Under the pieces are notes generated by a model. That model was not told where the DNA came from. It did not search any database and saw nothing but the letters and a program-made list of their open reading frames with translations. Shown piece after piece: positions 26,872-35,000 of a stretch of DNA of 64,000 nt. The DNA is taken from positions 62,001-126,000 of the forward strand of contig CAIMKZ010000048.1 in assembly GCA_903842065.1 (NCBI GenBank), written 5' to 3'. The DNA is from an uncultured Acidobacteriaceae bacterium (lineage in GTDB: Bacteria; Acidobacteriota; Terriglobia; Terriglobales; Acidobacteriaceae). How positions within the stretch are numbered: the first letter of the stretch is position 1; the number at the start of each line of letters is the position of its first letter. The position numbers and the translations under genes were made by a program.

Positions 26872-27747
26872 CTATTTTTTCTTGTCGGTGCCCGGTGGCT
26901 GAGTGGCCGGCTGCTCGCCCTTGTTGGTAACGTCCTCGCCGTCGTAGATCACCTTGATGGTCGAGCCGTAGCGCTTGTAGTCGGTGTATTTGATCACGTC
27001 GCGGATGTACACGTCCTCTTCGACATAGCCGCTGCCGAAGTGCAGATTGCCTTCGGCCTTGGTGTAGATAGGGAACCAGTATTTACCGTCGATCTGTGCG
27101 CGCCACGTCATGAAAGGCGGATGCAGGTCCGCCTGGTCCTTCCTGGTGTCGTCGGGAACCATGCGGCCGTTGCTTACCACGACTTGCAGGTCCTTCGCGT
27201 CCACCCAGACGCGCCCGTCGAAGTAGCGCTTCTTCTTTTCGATGACCTTGGGCGCCACCTCGAAGACGTAGCAGTCCAGGTCGTCCACCTTCTGGCGGCC
27301 AACGTAGTTCACGTTGTAGGCAGGCAGTTCCTGAGCGGTAAACACAAACGCGTAACCGTGCTGGAGGTCCTGCAAGTCGGAGGGTGACATCATCACCCGC
27401 GTAAGCGTGCTCGGCGGCGCTGACACCACTCTCTCCATACGCGTGCCGTCGGGAGTGAAGATCACGTCGTCCACCTCGAACCACTCGCCGTCCACCTTGC
27501 CGGTATCTTCGTTGATCGTGTCCATGCGAGCGGTGCGCCGGTAGGTGTAGTGGTTGAGCGCCTCCTGAAACTCGGTCTCTTTGGCCGCGAACTCCCGGAC
27601 GATCTCCTCGGGGGGAACCGAGGGCGGGGTTACGTCCATCCGGCCGAAGCCGGCGTCGAGCGGCATGGGCGTAAAGCTGTCCTTGCCCTGAGCGGACAAG
27701 GCAGCCGCTCCGGCAGCAAAAGCAAAAAGCAGAACAAAAGCTCTCAT
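26872..27747 (-). CDS. Secreted hypothetical protein
   Basis: Start at 27747 chosen because it opens directly into a signal peptide (RAFVLLFAFAAGAAALSAQG). 291 residues. The mature part has FQEALNHYTYRRTARMDTI, EVDDVIFTPDGTRMERV, YVGRQKVDDLDCYVFEVAPK and GRVWVDAKDLQVV, which resemble beta-rich lipoprotein-carrier-like (LolA/outer-membrane lipoprotein-sorting) folds, though no lipobox is present. Common in acidobacteria; function unknown. The tail is Lys-rich (TDKKK). Confidence 0.7.
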   Translation of the reverse strand: MRAFVLLFAFAAGAAALSAQGKDSFTPMPLDAGFGRMDVTPPSVPPEEIVREFAAKETEFQEALNHYTYRRTARMDTINEDTGKVDGEWFEVDDVIFTPDGTRMERVVSAPPSTLTRVMMSPSDLQDLQHGYAFVFTAQELPAYNVNYVGRQKVDDLDCYVFEVAPKVIEKKKRYFDGRVWVDAKDLQVVVSNGRMVPDDTRKDQADLHPPFMTWRAQIDGKYWFPIYTKAEGNLHFGSGYVEEDVYIRDVIKYTDYKRYGSTIKVIYDGEDVTNKGEQPATQPPGTDKKK

Positions 27748-27896
27748 CGGCTTGAACCAGACCTCCGCGAAGCGTTCATCCCGGCCCGAAAACAGACGGA
27801 ATTCACCTCTTCTACAAACATTAGACGTTAGCCGGGCCTCCCGGGGAGTACACATTGGCAAACTACCCCTCTCGGCCTCCGTAGAATGAAATCTGG

Positions 27897-29951
27897 ATGT
27901 CTTTTTCTGAAAATTACGATGTCGTGGTTGTGGGGGCCGGTCACGCAGGCTGCGAGGCGGCGATGGCCGCTGCGCGCATGGGGCTGAGGACCGCGCTGGT
28001 CACCATGAACCTGGACTTGATTGCGCAGATGAGCTGCAATCCGGCTGTGGGCGGCGTGGCCAAGGGGCACCTGGTCCGCGAGATCGACGCGCTGGGCGGC
28101 ATCATGGGCGAAGTGGCGGACGCTGTCGGCATCCAGTTCCGGCTATTGAACGCCTCGCGCGGTCCCGCCGTCTGGAGCCCCCGCGCCCAGTGCGACAAGC
28201 AGCAATACCGCGTCAAAATGCGCGAGGTGCTGGAGTCCGAGCCGAACCTGCACATTCGGCAGGCGGAGGCCGTGGGCTTCGTCATGGAAGACAGGGAGCA
28301 GGGAACAGGGACTAAGGGACTGTGGGACTCAGGGACTAAGGAACTTGGCACAGGCGAGACTATGGGTGCCCCAGGTCTCGCTTCTGAGACCTGGGGAAGC
28401 TCGACACTAAACCAGTCCCGCCGAAAGATTCTGGGCCTGAAACTCCGCGACGGCCGCCAGCTCAAGGCTGGTGCAACCATCGTTACCACCGGCACATTTC
28501 TCAACGGGCTTGTCCACTGCGGTGAGGAGAGCTACTCGGCCGGGCGGTCGGGCGAGCCGGCAAGCGTTCTGCTTGGCGAGGCGCTGCGTGCACTTGGGCT
28601 TCGGACTTGCAGACTCAAGACAGGGACGCCGCCGCGTCTCGACGGACGCACGATCGACTGGAGCGCGTTTACCGAGCAGCCGGGCGACGCCGAGCCGACA
28701 CCCTTCAGCTTCCGCACGAAGAAGATTGAGCAGCCGCAGATAAGTTGCCACATCGCCTTCACCACGCCGGAGACGCTGGGCATTATCCGCGAAAACGTTC
28801 ACCGCTCGGCGATGTACTCGGGGCGCATCGAGGGCATCGGCCCGCGCTACTGCCCTTCGATCGAAGACAAGATCGTCAAGTTCCCGGACAAGACCCAGCA
28901 CCAGTTCTTCCTAGAGCCCGAGGGGCTGAATACGCACGAGGTCTACATCAACGGCATGTCGACATCGCTGCCGATGGAAGTGCAGTGGCAGATGGTGCAC
29001 TCGATTCCGGGGCTGGATCGCGCCGAGATTCTGCGGCCCGGCTACGCAATCGAATACGACGCGGTGGATGCGACCGAACTCGATCGAACACTGCGCGTAA
29101 AGAGCATCGAGGGTCTGTATCTGGCCGGGCAGATCAATGGGACATCGGGATATGAAGAGGCGGGCTGCCAGGGTCTGATGGCCGGAATCAACGCGGCGCT
29201 GTGGCTGAAGGGCGAGCCGCCGTTCACCATCGATCGCAGCGAGGGGTACACGGGGATTCTGATCGACGATCTGATCTCGAAGGGGACGAACGAGCCGTAC
29301 CGGATGTTTACGTCGCGGGCGGAGTTCCGGCTGCATCTGCGGATCGACAACGCCGACCGGCGTTTGACACCGCAAGGGCGGCGTCTCGGGCTGATCGATG
29401 ACAGCGCGTGGGCCGAGTATGAGCACAAGCAGGCCCGCATGGAAGCGCTTTCGGCTTTTCTGAAGGCAACGAAAGTCGATGCCGGGAAGCTGGAACGCGC
29501 CAGCCTGGGCGGACTCACCGCCATCGCGGGGCTTACATGGGCGCAGCTGCTGAAGCGTCCCGAGGTCGGCATGGGAGCACTGATCCCCGTGCTTGGCGAT
29601 GAGTTGCGCCGCGATCCTCTGCTTGCGGAGTTCGAGGCGGTCACAGAGCCGGTGGCGCGGGCGGCGCGCCGCAACGAGGCACGCGCGGTGGAGACTGAGT
29701 TCAAGTTCGAAGGGTATCTGGATCAGCAGAAGAAATCGATTGAAAAGCTCAAGGCCGCCGAGTCGGTTGCCATTCCCGAGTGGCTCGATTATGGCGCGAT
29801 CAGCGGCCTGTCTCGAGAGATGCGCGAGAAGCTGGAGCGAGTGAGGCCGGCGACGATCGGGCAGGCCGGCAAGATGCCGGGCGTGACGCCGGCTGCGCTT
29901 GGCCTGGTACACGTCTCGATCCGTCTGCAAAAGCCCCGCGGCAACTTCTAA
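27897..29951 (+). CDS. mnmG: tRNA uridine-5-carboxymethylaminomethyl modification enzyme MnmG, with insertion
   Basis: 684 residues. With MnmE it modifies the wobble uridine of several tRNAs, using FAD. The FAD fold is visible at the start ([16 protein letters not shown]), then [62 protein letters not shown] and [18 protein letters not shown]; the C-terminal helical domain is complete. The protein is about 55 residues longer than E. coli MnmG. The excess lies between VMED (about residue 132) and [12 protein letters not shown] (about residue 180), a Gly/Thr/Ser-rich stretch that corresponds to repeat-like DNA (separate entry). The reading frame is kept, so the protein may still be active. Confidence 0.95.
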   Translation: MSFSENYDVVVVGAGHAGCEAAMAAARMGLRTALVTMNLDLIAQMSCNPAVGGVAKGHLVREIDALGGIMGEVADAVGIQFRLLNASRGPAVWSPRAQCDKQQYRVKMREVLESEPNLHIRQAEAVGFVMEDREQGTGTKGLWDSGTKELGTGETMGAPGLASETWGSSTLNQSRRKILGLKLRDGRQLKAGATIVTTGTFLNGLVHCGEESYSAGRSGEPASVLLGEALRALGLRTCRLKTGTPPRLDGRTIDWSAFTEQPGDAEPTPFSFRTKKIEQPQISCHIAFTTPETLGIIRENVHRSAMYSGRIEGIGPRYCPSIEDKIVKFPDKTQHQFFLEPEGLNTHEVYINGMSTSLPMEVQWQMVHSIPGLDRAEILRPGYAIEYDAVDATELDRTLRVKSIEGLYLAGQINGTSGYEEAGCQGLMAGINAALWLKGEPPFTIDRSEGYTGILIDDLISKGTNEPYRMFTSRAEFRLHLRIDNADRRLTPQGRRLGLIDDSAWAEYEHKQARMEALSAFLKATKVDAGKLERASLGGLTAIAGLTWAQLLKRPEVGMGALIPVLGDELRRDPLLAEFEAVTEPVARAARRNEARAVETEFKFEGYLDQQKKSIEKLKAAESVAIPEWLDYGAISGLSREMREKLERVRPATIGQAGKMPGVTPAALGLVHVSIRLQKPRGNF
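28291..28396 (+). repeat. Repeat-like insertion inside mnmG: GGGACT tract plus perfect hairpin
   Basis: 28291-28345 repeats units like AGGGACTAAGGGACT and CAGGGAACAGGGACT. It is followed by GGTG and a perfect hairpin CCCCAGGTCTC-gcttct-GAGACCTGGGG (28369-28396). The same style of DNA occurs between genes in this window (GGGACC/GGGACTAG near 50143, GGTGCCCCA hairpin near 59945), so I infer an intergenic-type repeat that entered the gene in frame. Confidence 0.65.
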
Positions 29952-31888
29952 GCGGCCTTTAACTGCTCGGTCACTGTAAATTGGGCGGCGAGGTCGTCGA
30001 GGGATTTTCCGGCCTCGATCAACAGAGCAGATGATTTGATAACGCGCTCGGCGCCGCTGGCGCTCTCTCGCGAGCTGGTGGCAACCACCTGCATGGTCGC
30101 GGTGGCGGAATCGGCCGAGCCAGCTTCTTCGCGGGCGGCGGCGGCGATGCGAGAGATGCGATCGTCCACCTCGAAGACCAGTTGCTTGATCTCATCGAAG
30201 GTGCGGCTCAGTCCGTTGACAGCCTCGGCACCCTCGACGGCATGAGCGCAGGAGCCGCCGATCTCGTCGGCGGTACGCACGGTCTCAGCCTGAATGCCGG
30301 AAATCAGACCCGAAATCTGCTTTGTCGCGTCGGCGGTGCGTTCGGCGAGTCGCCTGACTTCGCCGGCCACAACCGCAAAGCCACGCCCCTGCGCGCCGGC
30401 CCTTGCCGCTTCGATGGAGGCGTTCAGCGCGAGCAGATTGGTGCCGGCCGCGATCTCCTCGATAACGCCGACGATCGTGCCGATCTCTCTGACGCGGACG
30501 TTGAGCGCGGATACGCGCTTCATGCTCTCCTGGGTTCCTTCCGCGAGCTGCTGAATTCTCAACGTGGTCTCCGCCACCTGCTGGGATCCGCTGCGCGCCG
30601 CTTCAGCCGCCGCCCTGGCGCGCACCGAGGCATCTTCGGTGTGGCTCGATGAGTTGGCGATCTGTTGCGATAGTGCGCTAACGACAGAAGATGCATCTTC
30701 AGCGCAACGGGACTGCTCCGCCATCGCGGTCGCGGCGTTGTGCGCAAATATATTGATCTCGTTCGATCGAGAGCGGGTAGCCGATGCCGTCTGCTGCACG
30801 TCGGCCAGTGCGGCGCGGATGCGGGAGACAAAGAGGTTGAAGCTTCGTGACAGTCCGCCTATCTCGTCGCAGCGGTTGCTCTCGAATACGGAGCCGAGGT
30901 TGGCGGATTCCAGGCGCGAGGTGAGATCCAGCACCGGGCGGACCACCATTCTGTTGAGCATGAACAGTTGCAGCGCGAAGATAAGGATCAGCAGGATCAC
31001 CGTCTCGACCGTCAACACTGTCAGGGTGCGAATCGTGCGCCAGATCAGATCGGAGTTCGGGTAGGCGGTAACGACCTTGTATCCCCACGCGGGATAGACG
31101 GCTTCGAACACGCTCCAGCCTTTGGGGGACTTGACCACAGCGCTCACAACGCCGGCCTGCGCCGAGCGGCTGTGCGCTACGATCTCGCCTTCCGGCCCGA
31201 GCAGCACCGCAAAGCCGTGGTCGAGGATCTGCGCGCTTTCAATATCCTGGCTAAGGGTCTCGATGGAATCCAGCCGGTAGCCAGTGAACAGTGCGCCGAT
31301 CAGCCTTCCATTGGCGTCGCGCAGCGGCTCATAGCGGGTTGTGTAAGGGATGCCGAGGATTTTATTGACGCCCTTGAACGGCTCGCCACGCGACAGCGCG
31401 GCGTATGCGCCGCCCGCCGCATCCAGAGAGGTTCCAATGGCGCGGGAGCCATCGGCTTTCTTCACGTTTGTGCTGACGCGGGTGAAAAGCGATCCATCCC
31501 AGGCGAACAGGGTCGCCATGGCGCCGGCAACCGATTGGACTCTGTCGACGATCTCAAAGTTTCCGGCCTGCGATCTGCCGCCCATCCGCAGATCGGGGAA
31601 CGCCGCGCCTTCCACCTCTACCGTTGTCCCCCGCGCTGCCTCGCCCTGGAGTCGGCACTCCTGCTCGAGCAAGTTCATGGCGGTGTCGACACGGGCGCTG
31701 GTGAGGGTATCGATCGCTTGCAACCGGGAGACGATGTGGCCGCTTTCGGTCTCGGCCTCGCGCTGGGCGTCCTGCGCGGTCCTGGCGGAAAAATAAAGCC
31801 AGGTAAAAATACCGAATACCACACATGTAACCGCTACCAGCAACAGCGTGGCTGAAACCAGCCGGGTGCCCAGGGTGCAGATCTTCAT
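29948..31888 (-). CDS. Methyl-accepting chemotaxis protein with periplasmic Cache domain
   Basis: 646 residues. Helix 1 (about 9-33) and helix 2 (about 290-312) flank a periplasmic sensor of the Cache 3/Cache 2 fusion type ([48 protein letters not shown]). A HAMP region follows (about 313-365), then the signalling domain with its conserved hairpin tip ([39 protein letters not shown]). The tip is the part that contacts CheA/CheW. It overlaps the convergent mnmG stop by 4 nt. Ligand unknown; small carboxylates are usual for such Cache domains. Confidence 0.92.
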   Translation of the reverse strand: MKICTLGTRLVSATLLLVAVTCVVFGIFTWLYFSARTAQDAQREAETESGHIVSRLQAIDTLTSARVDTAMNLLEQECRLQGEAARGTTVEVEGAAFPDLRMGGRSQAGNFEIVDRVQSVAGAMATLFAWDGSLFTRVSTNVKKADGSRAIGTSLDAAGGAYAALSRGEPFKGVNKILGIPYTTRYEPLRDANGRLIGALFTGYRLDSIETLSQDIESAQILDHGFAVLLGPEGEIVAHSRSAQAGVVSAVVKSPKGWSVFEAVYPAWGYKVVTAYPNSDLIWRTIRTLTVLTVETVILLILIFALQLFMLNRMVVRPVLDLTSRLESANLGSVFESNRCDEIGGLSRSFNLFVSRIRAALADVQQTASATRSRSNEINIFAHNAATAMAEQSRCAEDASSVVSALSQQIANSSSHTEDASVRARAAAEAARSGSQQVAETTLRIQQLAEGTQESMKRVSALNVRVREIGTIVGVIEEIAAGTNLLALNASIEAARAGAQGRGFAVVAGEVRRLAERTADATKQISGLISGIQAETVRTADEIGGSCAHAVEGAEAVNGLSRTFDEIKQLVFEVDDRISRIAAAAREEAGSADSATATMQVVATSSRESASGAERVIKSSALLIEAGKSLDDLAAQFTVTEQLKAA

Positions 31889-32033
31889 AACTCGCCGGGT
31901 CCTCTTCCGGGCGTGCAGCGGGCCTTGCGCCCGAGGCTACGCCCCGTTCCGTTCCTGGAGGACATATCGGCAATTAGAAGCGCGGCGGTAGGCGAGAATG
32001 GGAGGCTTCAACAAGGGCGGGGGTTAAATCGCC

Positions 32034-32591
32034 CTAATTTTTGCCGCCAAACAGGGGGAAGTGGAACGGCTCGATCGCCGGGGAGGACTTCTTCTGTTTT
32101 CCGGCCGCATCTTCCTTGAGCGCCGTGCGCTGGGAGTTGATGCACACCCAGCCGCCATGGGCCCGCTCGTAGACATGAGTGAAGATGCCTTTTTCGTCGA
32201 CGATAGCCGAGTTGACCTTGTGGCGCATCGTATAGGTGCCGTTGGCTACGGCGATATCGCCAAGCATGCGTACCGTAATCACCTTTTGTGTGAGCGCCAG
32301 CGATTTGTCGTCGCCGCTGATGACGGCCACGATCTGCTGATTGCGCGTGGTGATGTCTCCGTTGGCGGCCACATCGACGAACAGCGCGGAGAGGACGTTC
32401 TCAAGGGCGTACTGGTCGCGCTGGGTGACGGCATTCGACCACTGGTCCTCGATCTTCTGGAACTGCTGCACCTCAGGGGTTGCCGTAGTGGTGACGTTGG
32501 GCTGGGCGGCGGAGGACGGGGAAGCAATCTGGGCCGCCAGAAAATGGCTGGCCAGTACCAGGACGGCAAGGCATGCAAGAAGACGGTTCAT
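32034..32591 (-). CDS. Secreted SnoaL/DUF4440-like protein
   Basis: Start at 32591 chosen: GGAGGA upstream and an immediate signal peptide (LLACLAVLVLASHFLAAQ). 185 residues. The mature part fits the NTF2-like cone fold of SnoaL/DUF4440 proteins: EVQQFQKIEDQWSNAVTQRD, LFVDVAANGDITTRNQQI, TVRMLGDIAVANGTYTM and THVYERAHGGWVCINSQRTAL. Such proteins bind small molecules or act as isomerases; no catalytic residues can be assigned. A Lys-rich, Pro-containing tail is present. Confidence 0.7.
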   Translation of the reverse strand: MNRLLACLAVLVLASHFLAAQIASPSSAAQPNVTTTATPEVQQFQKIEDQWSNAVTQRDQYALENVLSALFVDVAANGDITTRNQQIVAVISGDDKSLALTQKVITVRMLGDIAVANGTYTMRHKVNSAIVDEKGIFTHVYERAHGGWVCINSQRTALKEDAAGKQKKSSPAIEPFHFPLFGGKN

Positions 32592-32723
32592 AGGCAAAAA
32601 AACTTCCTCCACGGGAAGGACATCAGGGAAATCATACTCTTTGACTCGATTCCTCCGCATGAGAAAGCGCAGGAATCCTCATCCGGTCGAGATTGGCAGC
32701 TGGCGGGAGTTTGCCGCAACGAA

Positions 32724-32748
32724 AAGCCCCGGCTATAAGCCGGGGCTT
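32724..32748 (-). terminator. Terminator of the Crp/Fnr-type regulator gene
   Basis: AAGCCCCGGCT-ata-AGCCGGGGCTT, a perfect 11-bp stem with a 3-nt loop. On the minus strand it is followed by TTTTC. It lies 18 nt downstream of the regulator stop codon. Confidence 0.85.
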
Positions 32749-32765
32749 GCTGAGGTGAGAATAGC

Positions 32766-33521
32766 TTACGCGGACAGGGTCTGGAGCCTCGCCGGCTGAT
32801 GGACGGTGACGACCGAGTCCTCGATGGTGATCCAGCCTTCCTTGCGGAACTGGCCGAGGGTGCGGGTAACGGTCTCGCGAGTGGTGCAGGTCATCGAGGC
32901 CATCTCCTCGTGGGTGAGCAGAAGCGGGAAGCTGTACTCTCCTGACTCGGTATGCTCGCCGATCTGGTGAGAAAGCTCCATAATCAGCCGACCGAGGCGC
33001 ATGGCGACGGTATCGGAGAGCGCGATGCGGCAGGCATCCTGCAAGGCGAAGCGATACTCCTGACAGATGCATTGCACGGCTCGCATCTGGGCCTCTTTGT
33101 GGCTGCGCAGAAAGCTTAGGAAGCGCTCGCGCTCGACGGGGCGCAACTGGGCCATGGTAAGCGACTCTGCCGAAACCTCGTAGACGCCGTGCGAGAGCAC
33201 GGCGTAGAGACCCAGCATGGAGCCCGGACCTGCCACGCGCACAATCATCTGTTTGTCGTCGGAGCGGCCAGCCGTCAGCTTGAGGTATCCGCCGCAGATC
33301 AGGTAAAGGCAGCGCGCATCCTCGCCCTGCGAGAACAGCGATGCCTGAGCGGGGAGAGAGATCGTGCTTGTGGCCAGCTCAAGATCGGCTAAGACCGCGC
33401 TGCCCAGAGAGCAGAACCAGCCGGGGCGCCTGTTGGAACAGGCAGCACATCCAACCGGAGCCGGGCGCGAACCAGGTGTTGGACGCAAATGCGCTACAGC
33501 CGAAATACCAGAATTAGCCAT
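32766..33521 (-). CDS. Crp/Fnr family regulator with N-terminal cysteines
   Basis: Start at 33521 gives 251 residues and removes a disordered extension. An N-terminal cluster CAACSNRRPGWFC (Cys25, 28 and 37) precedes a cyclic-nucleotide-binding type barrel (LFSQGEDARCLYLICGGYLKL, GSMLGLYAVLSHGVYEV) and a C-terminal winged helix (LTHEEMASMTCTTRETVTRTL). The recognition helix has the R-E-x3-R pattern of CRP, which reads GTGA half-sites. The cysteines could hold an Fe-S cluster as in FNR, though the spacing differs (CX2CX8C). It is divergent from the electron-conduit genes and probably controls them. Signal inferred as oxygen or redox state. Confidence 0.85.
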   Translation of the reverse strand: MANSGISAVAHLRPTPGSRPAPVGCAACSNRRPGWFCSLGSAVLADLELATSTISLPAQASLFSQGEDARCLYLICGGYLKLTAGRSDDKQMIVRVAGPGSMLGLYAVLSHGVYEVSAESLTMAQLRPVERERFLSFLRSHKEAQMRAVQCICQEYRFALQDACRIALSDTVAMRLGRLIMELSHQIGEHTESGEYSFPLLLTHEEMASMTCTTRETVTRTLGQFRKEGWITIEDSVVTVHQPARLQTLSA

Positions 33522-33929
33522 CTTCCAGCCTTTGTCCGTACCGCCGCCCCCACCGGTCCGGACTCGGCCCGCCTGCGAGTACAAGAAAGGAGAAGACCTT
33601 GCACTCTCTCCATCGGGCCTGCTTTTCCTGAGTTTGCCGTACGAGCGGGGTGTCTGGATGTGACGGGCCTCACGTCGATGTCGGTCCAGCGCACATTCGG
33701 GAATGTGGAGTAATTCGATCAGCGTCACAACCTGGGCTAAAAGGGGATAAAAAGACTATTTTTTCCGATTTTGAGACGGTTGCACACTAAAGTGACGAAC
33801 ATCACCGCCTGTCGTGCAATCAACTCTCTAACCTCACGGGTAAGTAGTGATGCGCCGCACAACTCGCGTCTTCTTCGAGCCCTTTTAGAGAAGAAAGATG
33901 TGATGTGCATAGCAAGGTGGACTTTTTCT
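33522..33929. promoter_or_regulatory. Divergent control region with CRP-like operator GTGA-N6-TCAC
   Basis: About 400 nt between the regulator and the decaheme cytochrome gene, without a gene of its own. At 33792-33805 lies GTGA-CGAACA-TCAC, a perfect core of the CRP-type palindrome, about 125 nt before the cytochrome start codon. An AT-rich stretch (33750-33780) lies just upstream of it. No clean -10/-35 pair was assigned. Confidence 0.5.
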
Positions 33930-34898
33930 ATGAATAATCAAAGGCCTGTAACGCGACTGCCGATCTGTGCGGCTCCGGACCTGTGGCCGGGACTGCGTGT
34001 GTTCTTGATCCTGATTCTGGCCGCCGGATTTTTCAGCGCAGCAGCGCTGGCATCTCCCGCGAATGAAAAGAAGGCTGCCACGCCGGCAGCGGCGGGCCTT
34101 CCCGCCGGCTACGTCGGCTCGGAGACTTGTGCCGGATGCCACGAAGCGGTGGCGAAGGGTTTCGAGGACAATCCTCATACCAAGATGGTGTTGCAGCACG
34201 GCAGCAACGGCGTCACCTGCGAGAACTGCCACGGCGCCGGACAGGCCCACGTGGAAGGCGGCGGCGACATCTCCAAGATCTTCAACCCCGCCAAGCACTC
34301 CAATAAGGAAGTGAACGCGACGTGCGAAAAGTGCCACGCGTCGACGCATCCGAACTTCGATCGTTCGCCGCACGCCAAGGCCGACGTAGGCTGCATCAGT
34401 TGCCACAGCGTGCATGCGCCGGGCAAGAACACGGAGCATCTGCTTAAGGCCTCGCAGCCCACGCTCTGCTTCCAGTGCCACAATGACCAGAAGCCCCAGT
34501 TCAACATGCCCTTCCACCACAAGGTGAACGAAGGCGCCGTGAACTGCAGCGACTGCCATGACGTGCATGGCACGTTCGGAAACAGCAACCTCCGGTCGAC
34601 CGCCGATCAGAACGCCATCTGCACCAAGTGCCACATGGAAAAGCGCGGACCGTTCATCTTTGAACATGCTCCGGTGAAGGGCGATGGCTGCATCTCATGC
34701 CACACCCCCCACGGCTCGCAGAACGCCCGTCTGCTCAACGCTCCCAGTGTGAATGCAGTTTGCCGTCAGTGCCACTCGTCGGTGGTTGCCGGTTCGATGC
34801 ACAACCTGAACGCGGCTGGATCGAGCGACGTGACACCCTGTATTGACTGCCACACCATGGTGCATGGCTCAAACCTCGATCGATACCTGAAGCGTTAG
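33930..34898 (+). CDS. Periplasmic decaheme cytochrome, MtrA/DmsE/PioA type
   Basis: ATG 33930 chosen: AAGGTGG is 9 nt upstream. It gives 322 residues, close to MtrA. A signal anchor (LRVFLILILAAGFFSAAALAS) is followed by exactly ten CX2CH heme sites: CAGCH, CENCH, CEKCH, CISCH, CFQCH, CSDCH, CTKCH, CISCH, CRQCH and CIDCH. Spacing and linker motifs (VGSETCAGCHE, CHSVHAP, CHDVHGTFGN, CHTPHGSQNA) match the DmsE/MtrA family. In Shewanella and Fe(II)-oxidising bacteria this protein is threaded into an MtrB-type barrel and conducts electrons across the outer membrane. The barrel gene follows directly. Confidence 0.93.
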   Translation: MNNQRPVTRLPICAAPDLWPGLRVFLILILAAGFFSAAALASPANEKKAATPAAAGLPAGYVGSETCAGCHEAVAKGFEDNPHTKMVLQHGSNGVTCENCHGAGQAHVEGGGDISKIFNPAKHSNKEVNATCEKCHASTHPNFDRSPHAKADVGCISCHSVHAPGKNTEHLLKASQPTLCFQCHNDQKPQFNMPFHHKVNEGAVNCSDCHDVHGTFGNSNLRSTADQNAICTKCHMEKRGPFIFEHAPVKGDGCISCHTPHGSQNARLLNAPSVNAVCRQCHSSVVAGSMHNLNAAGSSDVTPCIDCHTMVHGSNLDRYLKR

Positions 34899-34904
34899 TC
34901 GGAC

Positions 34905-34944
34905 TTCCGCCTGCCTGGTGGCCTAAGCCTCAGGCAGCGCGGAA
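34905..34944 (+). terminator. Intercistronic hairpin between the decaheme cytochrome and barrel genes
   Basis: TTCCGCCTGCCTG pairs with CAGGCAGCGCGGAA with one bulged base; loop of 13 nt. No T-run follows. More likely a processing or partial attenuation element than a full stop, since the barrel should be made together with the cytochrome. Confidence 0.45.
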
Positions 34945-35000
34945 ATGCTGCCAACAGGTTTTCAGAAACGACAAGCGACTTTAAGAAGTGAGGCATTCCA

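Noticed and set aside
28000-28500. Frameshift or pseudogene status for mnmG
   Set aside because: The reading frame is continuous on both sides of the insertion and all family motifs are intact.
33714-33728. Second regulator site TTCGATCAGCGTCAC
   Set aside because: The arms match neither FNR (TTGAT-N4-ATCAA) nor CRP spacing well enough.
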